Source of the DNA: Pseudomonadota bacterium
GTDB taxonomy: Bacteria; Pseudomonadota; Gammaproteobacteria; Burkholderiales; Burkholderiaceae_C
Length of the DNA stretch: 64,000 nt
Assembly (NCBI GenBank): GCA_021805805.1
Contig: JAJZEB010000006.1
Location: forward strand, 1-64,000
Direction: 5' to 3'
In this document: positions 26,949 to 38,181 of the stretch, piece after piece
How the letters are laid out: each line of letters opens with the position of its first letter
How positions within the stretch are numbered: position 1 is the first letter of the stretch
Made by a program: the position numbers and the translations under genes
Notes under the pieces: generated by a model
What the model saw: only the letters and a program-made list of their open reading frames with translations
Database searches by the model: none
What the model was told of the DNA's origin: nothing

Positions 26949-27992
26949 TCAGGCACGGAAGCGCCCCGGCCCGCCGACGAGCCGCGGCGCCGCGTGCGCG
27001 ACCGCTTCGCCGATCGCGCCGATATGCTCCGGAGTCGTGCCGCAGCAACCGCCGACGATGTTGACCAGGCCCTCGGCGGCGAATGCGTGCAGCAGCCTGG
27101 CGGTCACGTCGGGCGTCTCGTCGAAACCGGTGTCGCTCATCGGATTCGGCAACCCGGCGTTCGGGTAGCAGCTGATGAAGGTGTCGCTTGCCACATGCGC
27201 CAATTCCTGCAGGTACGGGCGAATCAGCGCTGCGCCGAGGGCGCAGTTCAGGCCGACCGCCAGCGGCCGCGCGTGGCGCACGCTGGCCCAGAACGCGGCC
27301 ACCGTCTGCCCGGACAGGATGCGCCCCGAGGCGTCGGTCACGGTGCCGCTGATGATCAGCGGCAGCCGCTCGCCGCTGTGCTCGAACCACTCGTCGATCG
27401 CGAACAGCGCCGCCTTCGCGTTCAGGGTATCGAAAATGGTCTCGACCAGGAACAGGTCGACTCCGGCCTCGCCGAGCGCGCGTGCCTGCTCGTAGTACGC
27501 CGCGCGCAGCTGTTCGAAATCGACGTTGCGCGCTCCGGGATCGTTGACGTCCGGGCTGATGCTCGCGGTGCGCGGAGTCGGGCCGAACGCGCCGGCGACG
27601 AAGCGCGGGCGCTGCGGCGTGGCGTGGCGGCGCGCGCTTTCCAGCGCGATGCGCGCGGCCTCGCGGTTCATCGCCTCGGCCAGGTCGGCCATGCCGTAGT
27701 CTTCCTGCGCGACGCGGGTGGCGCCGAAGGTGTTGGTCTCGACGATGTCGGCGCCGGCGGCGAAATACGCGTCGTGGACGTCGGCGATGACTTGCGGTCG
27801 AGTCAGGTTCAGCAGTTCGTTGTTGCCCTTGACGTCGCGCGGCCAGTCGGCAAAGCGCGCGCCGCGGTACTGCGCCTCGTCGAGCCGCAGTCGCTGGATC
27901 ATGGTGCCCATCGCTCCGTCGAGCACCACGATGCGCTCGCGCAGCAGCCGCGGAAGTTCGCGCGCTCGCGTGTATGCAGGATTCGCGTTCAT
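26949..27992 (-). CDS. metH: Homocysteine S-methyltransferase domain protein (N-terminal part of split methionine synthase)
   Basis: [62 protein letters not shown]. Confidence 0.95.
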   Translation of the reverse strand: MNANPAYTRARELPRLLRERIVVLDGAMGTMIQRLRLDEAQYRGARFADWPRDVKGNNELLNLTRPQVIADVHDAYFAAGADIVETNTFGATRVAQEDYGMADLAEAMNREAARIALESARRHATPQRPRFVAGAFGPTPRTASISPDVNDPGARNVDFEQLRAAYYEQARALGEAGVDLFLVETIFDTLNAKAALFAIDEWFEHSGERLPLIISGTVTDASGRILSGQTVAAFWASVRHARPLAVGLNCALGAALIRPYLQELAHVASDTFISCYPNAGLPNPMSDTGFDETPDVTARLLHAFAAEGLVNIVGGCCGTTPEHIGAIGEAVAHAAPRLVGGPGRFRA

Positions 27993-28053
27993 CGGCTGAT
28001 TTTAGTGTGCCGGCGCAGCTACCATCGGCCGCAGGACCCCGCCCGAGCCCCCG

Positions 28054-28407
28054 ATGACCGCGCGCACTCGAACCATCTGGCTGCTGCTGCTCGCCGTCTT
28101 CGGCGCGCCGCTGGCGCGCGCGCTGGGTGCGCGCACGCAGTGGATCGATGTGCCGTACTGCAGCGCCGCAGCGTCGTCGGGTCAGCCCGCGCATCCGTTG
28201 CGCTACTTGCTGCTGCTGGTCAATCCGCTGGCGGTCGGCGCCGCCGCGCACGGCGCGACCCCGCCGCGCGCGCCGCAGCTGCTGGGGCCGGCGCCAGGCG
28301 TGCACGTTGCGTTGCCGCCGCCCGCATGGCTGGCGCCCGTGCCGCGCACGCTGCTGGCCTGGGCCCGCGCGCCCCCGCCCGGTGCCGCGCCCGGCGCGCG
28401 CGGTTGA
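28054..28407 (+). CDS. Small predicted secreted/membrane protein, unknown
   Basis: 117 aa; hydrophobic N-terminus; HPLRYLLLLVNPLAVGAAAHG; Pro/Ala-rich C-terminus; directly upstream of the PCu(A)C gene. Confidence 0.45.
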   Translation: MTARTRTIWLLLLAVFGAPLARALGARTQWIDVPYCSAAASSGQPAHPLRYLLLLVNPLAVGAAAHGATPPRAPQLLGPAPGVHVALPPPAWLAPVPRTLLAWARAPPPGAAPGARG

Positions 28408-28547
28408 CGCTGCGCCGGGAATCGCCGATCACCGGCGGGCGGCATGCCGCCGTCCGCCCGTCGTGTGCTGTCGCGCGAGACAGCGCACGCGTCCGATTGT
28501 TCGCGGAACGGCACGCCACGCGCGCCGCCCGCACCGAGGAGCTTGTC

Positions 28548-29045
28548 ATGCAACGATTGAACCTGTTCGGGCGCGTCGCCGCGACGCGCCGCCGCTGGCT
28601 GGGGCTGGCGCTCGCGCTGGCCGCGTCGCCGGCGCTTGCGGCATCGCCGCTGCGCGCCAGCGACGCCTGGATCCGCTGGTTGCCCGCCGGTCTGCCGGCC
28701 GGCGGCTACGTGGTGCTGCACAACGACGGCGCCGCCACCGCGCTGATCGGCGCCAGCAGCCCCGACTACGGCGGCGCGATGCTGCACCAGAGCCGCGAAG
28801 TCGGCGGCGAAATGCAGATGGTGCCGGTGGCGCGCATCGCGCTGCCTGCGCACGGCAGCGTCGCGCTCAAGCCGGGCGGCTACCACATCATGCTGATGCG
28901 CGCGCGACACACCATCCGACCCGGCGATCGTGTCCCGGTCACGCTGCGCTTCGCCGACGGGCGCAGTCTGAAGGTCGACTTCGAAGTGCGCACCGCAAGC
29001 GGCACGATGCCGAACATGCCGCAGCACGGCCATCCGACGCCTTGA
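28548..29045 (+). CDS. Periplasmic copper chaperone PCu(A)C
   Basis: DAWIRWLPAGLPAGGYVVLHNDG, MLHQSREVGGEMQMVPV, GGYHIMLMRAR; His/Met copper motif. Confidence 0.88.
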   Translation: MQRLNLFGRVAATRRRWLGLALALAASPALAASPLRASDAWIRWLPAGLPAGGYVVLHNDGAATALIGASSPDYGGAMLHQSREVGGEMQMVPVARIALPAHGSVALKPGGYHIMLMRARHTIRPGDRVPVTLRFADGRSLKVDFEVRTASGTMPNMPQHGHPTP

Positions 29046-29165
29046 TGCGACGGCGCGGCGGCGCCGCCGGCGCGCGGCGCCGCCCGCACCCGCTGCACGG
29101 TCGATCGCCCCGCGGCATGCCCGGGTCGGCGCCGGTTCCTACAATGTCGGTTTGGAACCGACGCC

Positions 29166-32100
29166 ATGAACCCGCCTGAAACCCTGCACGCCGCGGACCC
29201 GGTCGACAGCCCGGCGCGCTTGCGCGAGATCCCGTACAACTACACCTCGTTCTCGGACCGCGAGATCGTCATGCGCCTGCTCGGCGCCGATGCCTGGGGC
29301 TGGCTCGACCAGCTGCGCCAGGAGCGACGCACCGGGCGCAGCGCGCGCATGCTGTACGAAGTGCTCGGCGACATCTGGGTGCTGCGCCGCAATCCGTACC
29401 TGCAGGACGACCTGCTGCATTCGCCGAAGCGGCGCGCTGCGCTGCTCGACGCGCTGCAGCACCGCTTGCGCGAAATCGACCGCCGCCGCGACTCCGGAGC
29501 CGGCGCGCGCGACGCGCTGGTCGTGCAGCTGCTGCACCGCGCGCGCGAGACCGTGACCGCGTTCGGCGACTGGTTCGACGAAGTCGCCGCGCTGCGCAGG
29601 CGCGCGCTGCGCGAGCTGGCCCGCCATACCCGGCGCGACAACATCCGCTTCGACGGCCTGGCGCGGGTCTCGCACATGACCGACGCGACCGACTGGCGGG
29701 TCGAGGTCCCGTTCGTCGTGCTGTGCCCCGACAACGAGGGCGAAATCGCCCCGCTGGTGCAGGCCTGCGCCGCGCTGGACCTGACCATCGTGCCGCGCGG
29801 CGGCGGAACCGGCTACACCGGCGGCGCCGTGCCGCTGGTCTGGAAGAGCGCGGTGATCAACACCGAGAAGCTCGACGCCATCGGTGCGGTCGAGTCGGTC
29901 GAACTGCCGGGGGTCGCCGGATCGGTGCCGACCATCGTCACCGGCGCCGGCGTCGTCACGCAGCGCGTGGCCGACGCGGCCGAGCGCGCCGGGCTGGTTT
30001 TTGCTGTCGACCCGACGTCGGCCGACTCGTCGTGCATCGGCGGCAACGTGTCGATGAACGCCGGTGGCAAGAAGGCCGTGCTCTGGGGCACCGCGCTCGA
30101 CAACCTGGCCTGGTGGCGCATGGTCGACCCGCAGGGACGCTGGGTCGAGGTCACGCGGCTCGAGCACAACCTGGGCAAGATCCACGACGTCGAAAGCGTG
30201 CGCTTCGAGATCCGCACCTTCGATGCTGCGCGCACGACCGAAGTTGAGCGTCGGGTGCTGGAGATTCCCGGCGCGCGTTTTCGCAAGACGGGCCTGGGCA
30301 AGGACGTCACCGACAAGTTCCTCTCCGGCCTGCCCGGGGTGCAGAAGGAAGGCTGTGACGGGCTGATCACCAGCGCGCGCTGGGTGCTGCACAGGATGCC
30401 GCCGCAGGTTCGAACCTTCTGCCTGGAGTTCTTCGGCCAGGCACGCGAGGCGATTCCGTCGATCGTCGAAATCACCAGCTTCATGGCGTCGCGCCCCGGC
30501 GGCGCGATCCTCGCCGGACTCGAACACCTCGACGAGCGCTACTTGCGCGCGGTCGGCTATGCGCCGAAGAGCAAGCGCGGCGCGTTCCCGAAAATGGCGC
30601 TGTTCGGCGACATCGTCGGCGACGACGACGACGCGGTGGCGCGCGCCACCGCCGAAGTGGTGCGCATGGCCAACGCGCGCGTCGGCGAGGGCTTCGTCGC
30701 GGTCAGCGCCGACGCGCGCAAGAAGTTCTGGCTCGACCGCAAGCGCACCGCGGCGATCGCACGCCATACCAACGCGTTCAAGATCAACGAGGACGTCGTC
30801 ATCCCGCTGCCCAGGATGGGCGACTACGTCGACGGCATCGAGCGCATCAACATCGAGCTGTCGTTGAAGAACAAGCTGCAGCTGGCAGCCGAGCTCGACG
30901 CGCTGCTGCGCGGCAGGCTGCCGCTGGCGAAGAGCGACGAGCTCGGCGACGGCGAAGCGCAGGTCGACGGCGACGACCTCGAGGCCGCGCGCGCGCAAGC
31001 GCTGGAGCTGCTCGGCACGGTGCATGCGCGCTGGAGCCACCTGCTGACGCAGCTCGACACCCCGCTGTCGCAGGCGTTGCCCGAACTCGCCAGGCACGGC
31101 CTGGAGGCGGCGTGCACGCCGGCGATGCAGATGCTGCACCGCGCGCCTCGCGCCACGCTGTTCAACCTGCTGCAGGAGCACGCGGTGCGCGCGTCGTGGC
31201 GCGCCGAGATCCGACGCCCGTTGCACGCGCTGTTCGCCGGCGCCGCATACGAGCCGCTGCGCCGCGCGCTCGACACGACCCACCAGCGCGTGCTCAAGGG
31301 CCGCGTCTGGGTCGCGCTGCACATGCACGCCGGCGACGGCAACGTGCACACCAACATCCCGGTCAATTCAGACGACTACGCGATGCTGCAGTCGGCGCAC
31401 GACGCGGTGGCGCGGATCATGGCGCTGGCGCGAAGCCTCGGCGGCGTGATCTCGGGCGAGCACGGCATCGGAATCACCAAGCTGCAGTTCCTCGCCGACG
31501 ACGAAATCGCGCCGTTCCGCAGCTACAAGAGCCGCATCGATCCCGAAGGACGCTTCAACCGCGGCAAGCTGCTCGACGACCCCGGACTGCCGGCCGACCT
31601 GACCAACGCGTACACGCCGAGCTTCGGCCTGATGGGTCACGAGTCGCTGATCATGCAGCAAAGCGACATCGGCGCGATCTCCGCATCGATCAAGGACTGC
31701 CTGCGCTGCGGCAAGTGCAAGCCGGTCTGCGCCACCCACGTGCCGCGCGCCAACCTGCTGTATTCGCCGCGCAACAAGATCCTCGCCACTTCGCTGCTGG
31801 TCGAGGCTTTCCTCTACGAGGAACAGACGCGGCGCGGAGTCAGCATCCACCACTGGGAGGAGTTCGAGGACGTCGCCGACCATTGCACCGTGTGCCACAA
31901 GTGCCTGACGCCGTGCCCGGTCGACATCGATTTCGGCGACGTGTCGATGAACATGCGCAACCTGCTGCGCAAGATGGACAAGCGCAGCTTCAAGCCGGGC
32001 GGAGCGATGGCGATGCTGATGCTCGGCGCGACCGATCCGCGCACCATCAAGGCGCTTCGCGCCGGCGTCGCCGGTTTCGGCTTCGCCGCCCAGCGCCTGG

Positions 32101-33104
32101 GCACGCGGCTGCTGCGCCGCGTCGGTCGCCGGCAGACGTCGGCGCCTCCGGCCAGCACCGGGCGGCCGCAGCTGCGCGAGCAGGTGATCCACTTCATCAA
32201 CAAGCCGATGCCCGGCGGACTGCCGAAGAAGACCGCGCGCGCGCTGCTCGACATCGAGGACAAGAACTTCGTGCCGATCATCCGCGATCCGCAGGCGACC
32301 ACGGTCGACTCGGAGGCGGTGTTCTATTTCCCCGGCTGCGGCTCCGAGCGGCTGTATTCGCAGGTTGGCCTGGCCACGCAGGCGATGCTGTGGAAGGCCG
32401 GCGTGCAGACCGTGCTGCCGCCGGGCTACCTGTGCTGCGGCTACCCGCAGCGCGGCGCCGGCGACTACGACCGCGCCGAGCAGATCATCACCGACAACCG
32501 GGTGCTGTTCCACCGCGTCGCCAACACGCTGAACTACCTCGACATCCGCACCGTGGTCGTCAGCTGCGGGACCTGCTATGACCAGTTGCAGGGCTACGAG
32601 TTCGACAAGATCTTCCCCGGCTGCCGCATCGTCGACATCCACGAATTCCTGCTCGAAAAGGGCATCACCCTGCCTGACCGCGGCACACAGTACCTGTATC
32701 ACGATCCGTGCCACACGCCGCTGAAGACGCAGGAGCCGATGAAGACCGTGCGCGCGCTGCTCGGCGACGGCGTGCGCAAGAGCGAGCGCTGCTGCGGCGA
32801 AAGCGGCACCCTCGGCGTGGCCCGCCCGGACATCGCCACCCAGGTGCGCTTCCGCAAGGAAGAGGAGCTGCGACGCGACGAGGCCGCGCTGCGCGCCGCC
32901 GGCGCGACCGGCGACATCAAGATCCTGACGAGCTGCCCGAGCTGCCTGCAGGGTCTGAGCCGCTACCGCGACGACCTCGCCAGCGGCCTGCTCGAGGCCG
33001 ACTACATCGTCGTCGAGATGGCGCGCCACATCCTCGGCGACAACTGGATGCCCGACTACGTGCGCGCAGCCAACGCCGGCGGCATCGAGCGGGTGTTGGT
33101 ATGA
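29166..33104 (+). CDS. DUF3683-type FAD-binding and (Fe-S)-binding oxidoreductase (D-lactate/glycolate dehydrogenase-like)
   Basis: 1312 aa; [26 protein letters not shown] site; [11 protein letters not shown] and [14 protein letters not shown] 4Fe-4S; two CCG motifs. Confidence 0.92.
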   Translation: MNPPETLHAADPVDSPARLREIPYNYTSFSDREIVMRLLGADAWGWLDQLRQERRTGRSARMLYEVLGDIWVLRRNPYLQDDLLHSPKRRAALLDALQHRLREIDRRRDSGAGARDALVVQLLHRARETVTAFGDWFDEVAALRRRALRELARHTRRDNIRFDGLARVSHMTDATDWRVEVPFVVLCPDNEGEIAPLVQACAALDLTIVPRGGGTGYTGGAVPLVWKSAVINTEKLDAIGAVESVELPGVAGSVPTIVTGAGVVTQRVADAAERAGLVFAVDPTSADSSCIGGNVSMNAGGKKAVLWGTALDNLAWWRMVDPQGRWVEVTRLEHNLGKIHDVESVRFEIRTFDAARTTEVERRVLEIPGARFRKTGLGKDVTDKFLSGLPGVQKEGCDGLITSARWVLHRMPPQVRTFCLEFFGQAREAIPSIVEITSFMASRPGGAILAGLEHLDERYLRAVGYAPKSKRGAFPKMALFGDIVGDDDDAVARATAEVVRMANARVGEGFVAVSADARKKFWLDRKRTAAIARHTNAFKINEDVVIPLPRMGDYVDGIERINIELSLKNKLQLAAELDALLRGRLPLAKSDELGDGEAQVDGDDLEAARAQALELLGTVHARWSHLLTQLDTPLSQALPELARHGLEAACTPAMQMLHRAPRATLFNLLQEHAVRASWRAEIRRPLHALFAGAAYEPLRRALDTTHQRVLKGRVWVALHMHAGDGNVHTNIPVNSDDYAMLQSAHDAVARIMALARSLGGVISGEHGIGITKLQFLADDEIAPFRSYKSRIDPEGRFNRGKLLDDPGLPADLTNAYTPSFGLMGHESLIMQQSDIGAISASIKDCLRCGKCKPVCATHVPRANLLYSPRNKILATSLLVEAFLYEEQTRRGVSIHHWEEFEDVADHCTVCHKCLTPCPVDIDFGDVSMNMRNLLRKMDKRSFKPGGAMAMLMLGATDPRTIKALRAGVAGFGFAAQRLGTRLLRRVGRRQTSAPPASTGRPQLREQVIHFINKPMPGGLPKKTARALLDIEDKNFVPIIRDPQATTVDSEAVFYFPGCGSERLYSQVGLATQAMLWKAGVQTVLPPGYLCCGYPQRGAGDYDRAEQIITDNRVLFHRVANTLNYLDIRTVVVSCGTCYDQLQGYEFDKIFPGCRIVDIHEFLLEKGITLPDRGTQYLYHDPCHTPLKTQEPMKTVRALLGDGVRKSERCCGESGTLGVARPDIATQVRFRKEEELRRDEAALRAAGATGDIKILTSCPSCLQGLSRYRDDLASGLLEADYIVVEMARHILGDNWMPDYVRAANAGGIERVLV

Positions 33105-33128
33105 GCGCGGCGCACGGCCGCTCCGAAG

Positions 33129-33173
33129 CTGCGCTCACCCCCTCGGGGGGCGGCGCGAAGCGCCTGGGGGCCC
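33129..33173. repeat. REP-like intergenic double-hairpin element
   Basis: CCCCCTCGGGGG and GGCGCGAAGCGCC tandem stem-loops followed by TGGGGGCC, between two CDSs; recalled as a recurring intergenic motif in Burkholderiales/Comamonadaceae genomes. Confidence 0.55.
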
Positions 33174-33177
33174 ACCA

Positions 33178-33633
33178 ATGACCGCGGCGCACGCGGGCAA
33201 CGACTGCGCGCTGTGCAGCGGCGCCGGCGGAGACGTGTTGTGGCGCGGCGCCGGAATGCGCGTTGTGCGCGCCGACGAGGCGCTGTACCCGGCCTGGTGG
33301 AGGCTGGTGCACGACGCCCACGCGACCGAATTCACCGACCTGGACGCTCTGGCGCGCGCCAGCTGCATCGACGCGCTGGCGCTGCTCGAGCAGGCGATGC
33401 GCGAAGTGCTGCGCCCCGACAAGGTCAACCTGGCCAGTTTCGGCAACGCGGTGGCGCACCTGCACTGGCACGTCATCGCGCGCTGGCGCGACGATGCCCA
33501 CTGGCCGCAACCGAGCTGGGGCCCGCCGCTGCGCGGCGCCGACCAGGCCGCGCTGGATGCGCTGCGCGCCAGGCTGCCGCAGGCCGAGGCGCGGCTGCGC
33601 ACCTTGCTCGACTGCCGTTTCGCGCCGGGCTGA
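33178..33633 (+). CDS. HIT family protein
   Basis: DKVNLASFGNAVAHLHWHVIARWRDD: variant His-triad HLHWHV. Confidence 0.88.
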   Translation: MTAAHAGNDCALCSGAGGDVLWRGAGMRVVRADEALYPAWWRLVHDAHATEFTDLDALARASCIDALALLEQAMREVLRPDKVNLASFGNAVAHLHWHVIARWRDDAHWPQPSWGPPLRGADQAALDALRARLPQAEARLRTLLDCRFAPG

Positions 33634-33654
33634 CGCGGCGCCGAGGTCGCGCGC

Positions 33655-35061
33655 TCAGATCACCCGTGAATAGCGCGGCGCGCCAAGCTGTGCGGCCGGG
33701 TCGTGCAGGTAGCGGTCGAACTGCATGGCGACGATTCGCACCAGCAGGCGGCCCTGCGGCGTGACCTGCAGCCGCAGTCCGTCGCATTGGACCAATCCGG
33801 CATCGACCAACGGCGCCACCCGACGCAGGTCGGCAGCGAAGTAGGCCTGCGCGTCGTCGATTCCGTGCGCAGCTGCCAGCGCGCCGAGGTCGAGCGCGAA
33901 ATCGCACATCAGGCGCTGGATCGCGTCGCGCCTGAGCAGATCGTCGTCGTTCAGCGTCAGCCCGCGCTCCACCGGCAGGCGGCCGCTCGCCAGCGCCTCG
34001 CCGTAGGCTTCGATGGTCTTGGCGTTCTGCACGTAATGCGGCCCGAGCTTGGAGATGCCGGACACGCCGAATGCGATCAGGTCGAGGTCGGCCTGGGTCG
34101 AATAGCCCTGGAAATTGCGATGCAGCTCGCCGTGTTGCTGCGCGCGTGCCAGTTCGTCGTCGGGCAGCGCGAAATGGTCCATGCCGATGTAGACGTAGCC
34201 GGCGAAGGCCAGGCGGCGGATCGCCAGCCCGAGCAGCACCAGCTTGGCTTGCGGCGTCGGCAGATCGGCCTCGTCGATCATGCGCTGCGGAGCGAAGCGC
34301 TTCGGCAGGTGCGCGTAGCTGTACAGCGCGACGCGGTTCGGCCGCAGCTCGACGACCTTCTCGAGCGTGGCGGCGAAGTTGAACGCGTTCTGCCGCGGCA
34401 GGCCGTAGATCAGATCGACGCTGACCGAGCGGAACCCGTGCGCACGCGCGGCGTGGATGACCTCGTGCGTCTCCTCGTAGCTCTGCACACGGTTGACCGC
34501 CTGCTGCACCGCAGGATCGAAATCCTGCACGCCCACGCTCATCCGGTTGAAGCCCAGCGCTGCCAGGTGCGCGACGCGCGCCGCGCCGACCTTGCGCGGG
34601 TCGATCTCGATCGAGAATTCGCCCCCATCCTGCAGCGCGAAATGACGCCGCGTCATGTCCATCAGCCGCGCCGCCTCGGCGTCGTCGAGGAACGTCGGCG
34701 TGCCGCCGCCCCAGTGCAGCTGCGATACCGCGAGCTGCGCGCCGAGCAGGTCGCGCACCAGGCCCATCTCCTGCTCGATCTGATCCAGGTAAGGCGCGCT
34801 GCGGCTGTGGTTCTTGGTCGGGATCTTGTTGCAGCCGCAGTAGTAGCACAGCGTTTCGCAAAACGGGATGTGCATGTACAGCGACAACGGCGTGGCCGTG
34901 TCGCGACCGCGCTCGCGCAACGCTGCGGCGTAGGCCTCCGCGCCGAAATCGCTGCGGAAGCGGTCAGCTGTCGGATACGACGTGTAGCGCGGGCCGGCGA
35001 CGTCGAAGCGCCGGATCAGCTCAGGCTGGAAATCGAGATTGGCAGGCATCATGCCAGGCAT
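33655..35061 (-). CDS. hemN: Oxygen-independent coproporphyrinogen III oxidase
   Basis: GPRYTSYPTADRF; YMHIPFCETLCYYCGCNKI radical SAM; SQLHWGGGTPTFL. Start could also be 35049. Confidence 0.95.
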   Translation of the reverse strand: MPGMMPANLDFQPELIRRFDVAGPRYTSYPTADRFRSDFGAEAYAAALRERGRDTATPLSLYMHIPFCETLCYYCGCNKIPTKNHSRSAPYLDQIEQEMGLVRDLLGAQLAVSQLHWGGGTPTFLDDAEAARLMDMTRRHFALQDGGEFSIEIDPRKVGAARVAHLAALGFNRMSVGVQDFDPAVQQAVNRVQSYEETHEVIHAARAHGFRSVSVDLIYGLPRQNAFNFAATLEKVVELRPNRVALYSYAHLPKRFAPQRMIDEADLPTPQAKLVLLGLAIRRLAFAGYVYIGMDHFALPDDELARAQQHGELHRNFQGYSTQADLDLIAFGVSGISKLGPHYVQNAKTIEAYGEALASGRLPVERGLTLNDDDLLRRDAIQRLMCDFALDLGALAAAHGIDDAQAYFAADLRRVAPLVDAGLVQCDGLRLQVTPQGRLLVRIVAMQFDRYLHDPAAQLGAPRYSRVI

Positions 35062-35087
35062 GATCCGACGCCGCCCGACATATCGTG

Positions 35088-35101
35088 TTGACTTGACGCA
35101 A
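35088..35101. promoter_or_regulatory. FNR/Anr-like half-conserved site upstream of hemN
   Basis: Minus strand TTGCG-TCAA-GTCAA versus TTGAT-N4-ATCAA (outer TTG/CAA conserved). Confidence 0.35.
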
Positions 35102-35231
35102 TAAGAATGCGATACGTCGCACGGTCGCACGGTTGGCGCACGTCTGCTTTGTTGCTGCGCAGCAAATACTTTTATGATGTCAACCCCTATCACGCGGGTC
35201 CAGGCGGCGTGCTGCCGCCGAAGCACGAGAC

Positions 35232-37118
35232 ATGCGACATAACGACGAGCCTTCCAAGGAATCCCTGCGCACGCTCGCGCTGGGGGCGCTGGGCGTGGTC
35301 TACGGCGATATCGGCACCAGCCCCCTGTACGCCTTCAAGCAGGCCTTCGACCCCAGCGCCCACCTGCGGCTGCAGCCCGACAACATCTACGGCGTGCTGT
35401 CGCTGGTGTTCTGGGCGCTGACCGTGATCGTGACCATCAAATACGTCGGCCTGGCGCTGCGCGCCGACAACGACGGCGAAGGCGGAATCCTGGCGCTGAT
35501 GGCGCTGGTCATGCGGCGCTACGCTCCGCGCAGCCGCGGCCGCTACATCGCGGTCATGCTCGGTCTGGTCGGCGCGGCGATGTTCTACGGCGACAGCATC
35601 ATCACGCCGGCGATCTCGGTCATTTCGGCCATCGAAGGCACGGTCGTGGCCACACCGCTGCTGCAGGACATGGTGGTGCCGATCACGGCGGTGATCCTGA
35701 TCGGACTGTTCGTCATGCAGCGCCACGGAACCGAAGCCGTCGGGCGCTATTTCGGCCCGATCATGCTGCTGTGGTTCGCCGTGCTGGGACTGCTCGGGCT
35801 GGCGCAGATCGTGCTGCATCCGCGCATTCTTCTGGCGATCAACCCGTGGTGGGGAATCGACATGTTCGTGCGTCGGCCAGGACTGGCGATGTTCCTGCTC
35901 GGCGCCGTCTTCCTGGCGGTCACCGGCGGCGAGGCGCTGTACGCCGACATGGGCCACTTCGGTCGCGTTCCGGTCCAGCGCGCGTGGCTGTTCGTCGTCA
36001 TGCCGGGCCTGCTGCTGAACTATTTCGGCCAGGGCGCTCTGGTGCTGCTGCACCCGCACGCGGTGAAGAACCCGTTCTACTACCTGGCTCCGGGCTGGGC
36101 CGTCTGGCCGCTTGTGGTGCTGGCCACCGCGGCCACCGTGATCGCATCGCAAGCGGTGATCTCGGGCGCGTACTCGATGACCACCCAGGCGATCAAGCTC
36201 GGCTACCTGCCTCGAATCCGGGTGCTGTTCACCAACGAACGCAATCAAGGCCAGATCTATGTGCCTTTCATCAACTGGATCATGCTGATTTTCGTGCTGC
36301 TGCTCGTCATGGCGTTCCGCAGCTCCGACAATCTGGCCGCCGCGTACGGAATCGCGGTCAACATCACCATGGTGACGACGACGATCTTCCTGTGGATGGT
36401 CGCCGGATCACGCTGGAACTGGAGTACGCGCCGGGTCAACCTGACCTTCACTCCGCTGCTGCTGGTCGAGCTGCTGTTCCTGGCGTCGAATTCGCTGAAA
36501 GTCGACCACGGCGGCTGGTTCCCGCTGGTTTTCGGCGCCGCGGTTTACACCCTGCTGTCGACCTGGAAGAGCGGCCGCCGCCTGCTCAAGCGCCAGCTGC
36601 AGGAGCATGCGCTGGATCTGAAGGACTTCGTCCACAGCCTGTCGACCTATCCTCCGATGCGAGTCGAGGGCACTGCGATCTACCTGACGCCCGACGTCAA
36701 TACCGTGCCGCACGCGCTTCTGCACAACCTCAAGCACAACAAAGTGCTGCACGAGCGAGTGTTCTTCCTTTCGGCGCAGACTGCCGACGTGCCGCACGTG
36801 GCACCTGCCCAGGGTGTGCACCTGACGTCGATGGAAGAGGGCATTTATCTGTTGCACGCCGAATTCGGCTTCAAGGATGAACCCGACGTTCAGAAACTGC
36901 TGCGTGACTGCGAGCGGCTGTTCGGACTCGAGTTCCATTTGATGGAAACCTCGTTCTTCCTCGCCCGCCAGACGATCATTCCATCGAAGATTCCCGGCAT
37001 GGCGATCTGGCGTGAAGTGCTGTTTTCGTGGATGAGCCGCAACGCGCAGGAAGCGTCGGACTATTTCAGCATCCCGCCAAACCGGGTCGTCGAACTCGGA
37101 ACACAGATCGAAATCTAG
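35232..37118 (+). CDS. kup: Kup system potassium uptake protein
   Basis: ALGALGVVYGDIGTSPLYAFKQAF; GVLSLVFWALTVIVTIKYV; 628 aa. Confidence 0.96.
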   Translation: MRHNDEPSKESLRTLALGALGVVYGDIGTSPLYAFKQAFDPSAHLRLQPDNIYGVLSLVFWALTVIVTIKYVGLALRADNDGEGGILALMALVMRRYAPRSRGRYIAVMLGLVGAAMFYGDSIITPAISVISAIEGTVVATPLLQDMVVPITAVILIGLFVMQRHGTEAVGRYFGPIMLLWFAVLGLLGLAQIVLHPRILLAINPWWGIDMFVRRPGLAMFLLGAVFLAVTGGEALYADMGHFGRVPVQRAWLFVVMPGLLLNYFGQGALVLLHPHAVKNPFYYLAPGWAVWPLVVLATAATVIASQAVISGAYSMTTQAIKLGYLPRIRVLFTNERNQGQIYVPFINWIMLIFVLLLVMAFRSSDNLAAAYGIAVNITMVTTTIFLWMVAGSRWNWSTRRVNLTFTPLLLVELLFLASNSLKVDHGGWFPLVFGAAVYTLLSTWKSGRRLLKRQLQEHALDLKDFVHSLSTYPPMRVEGTAIYLTPDVNTVPHALLHNLKHNKVLHERVFFLSAQTADVPHVAPAQGVHLTSMEEGIYLLHAEFGFKDEPDVQKLLRDCERLFGLEFHLMETSFFLARQTIIPSKIPGMAIWREVLFSWMSRNAQEASDYFSIPPNRVVELGTQIEI

Positions 37119-37199
37119 TGTCCTGTCCCGCGGTCGCGCGATTCTGGCATCATGCAGGCAAGCGGCCGAGGCGGCCGCTTGCGGCGGCGGAGGTGCGAC

Positions 37200-38159
37200 A
37201 TGATCAGCATGGCGGCGTACAGATCGGTGTATCTGGTCGACGAAGTCCGGAGCAAGCTCGACGCGCTGCCCGATGACGGGCACGAGCCGTTGCGACAGAC
37301 CTACACGCGGATGATCGCCGTCGGCGGCGACCGACTTGCGATCAAGCCTGCGGCAACACCCGACCGCGACCTGCTGCGCGCCGAAATGCCGAATTTTTCC
37401 GCTCCGCTCGAGGACATCTGCCGATCGGTCGCGCTGGCCGCCGACACCGCCGACGCCATCGAGATCGTGCCGATGCTGCTGCTCGGCGCACCAGGGATCG
37501 GCAAGACCCACTTTGCGCGTCGCGTCGCCGAGTTGCTCGGCACCGCTTCGGCGCTGGTGCCGATGAACGCGATGACCGCGGGCTGGATTCTCTCCGGCGC
37601 ATCGTCGCAATGGAAGGGCGCACGCCCGGGCAAGGTGTTCGAGACCCTGGTGCAGGGCGACTATGCCAACCCCGTGGTGGTCATCGACGAAATCGACAAG
37701 GCCGCCGCGCACGCCCAATACGACCCGATGGGCGCGCTGTACAACCTGCTCGAGCACGACACCGCGCGGCGCTTCACCGACGAGTTCGCTGAAGTGCCGA
37801 TCGACTGCAGCGCGGTGATCTGGGTCGCCACCGCGAACGACGCCAGCGCGATTCCGGAGCCGATCCTGAACCGCCTCAACGTCTACGAAATCGAGCCGCC
37901 CGACGAGCAGGGGCTGCGCGCGATCGCGCAGCGGCTGTACCGTGAACTGCGCAACGGTCACGACTGGGGGCGCGCCTTCCCCGACGAACTCGACGGCCCC
38001 GCGCTCGACGCGCTGGTCGGATCCAGCCCGCGCACGATGCGCCGGCTGCTGGCTGGCGCGTTCGGCGCGGCCAAGCTCGACGGTCGCAGCGAACTGCGCG
38101 CCGACGACTTCGCACGGCTGCAGGGGCGGCGACAGCCGCGGATCGGTTTCCTCCAATAG
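37200..38159 (+). CDS. AAA family ATPase (Lon AAA-module-like)
   Basis: LLLGAPGIGKTHFARRVAELLG Walker A; VVVIDEIDKAAAHAQYDPMGALYNLLEHDTARRFTDEF. Confidence 0.85.
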   Translation: MISMAAYRSVYLVDEVRSKLDALPDDGHEPLRQTYTRMIAVGGDRLAIKPAATPDRDLLRAEMPNFSAPLEDICRSVALAADTADAIEIVPMLLLGAPGIGKTHFARRVAELLGTASALVPMNAMTAGWILSGASSQWKGARPGKVFETLVQGDYANPVVVIDEIDKAAAHAQYDPMGALYNLLEHDTARRFTDEFAEVPIDCSAVIWVATANDASAIPEPILNRLNVYEIEPPDEQGLRAIAQRLYRELRNGHDWGRAFPDELDGPALDALVGSSPRTMRRLLAGAFGAAKLDGRSELRADDFARLQGRRQPRIGFLQ

Positions 38160-38181
38160 CCGATCGCGCTACGCTTGGGCG

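Noticed and set aside
27993-28053. SAM/SAH riboswitch upstream of metH N-terminal gene
   Set aside because: Only about 60 bp separate the divergent starts and no riboswitch-like fold was recognised.
29139-31349. 736 aa minus-strand ORF within the DUF3683 gene
   Set aside because: Low-complexity antisense ORF; plus strand has FAD and Fe-S motifs.
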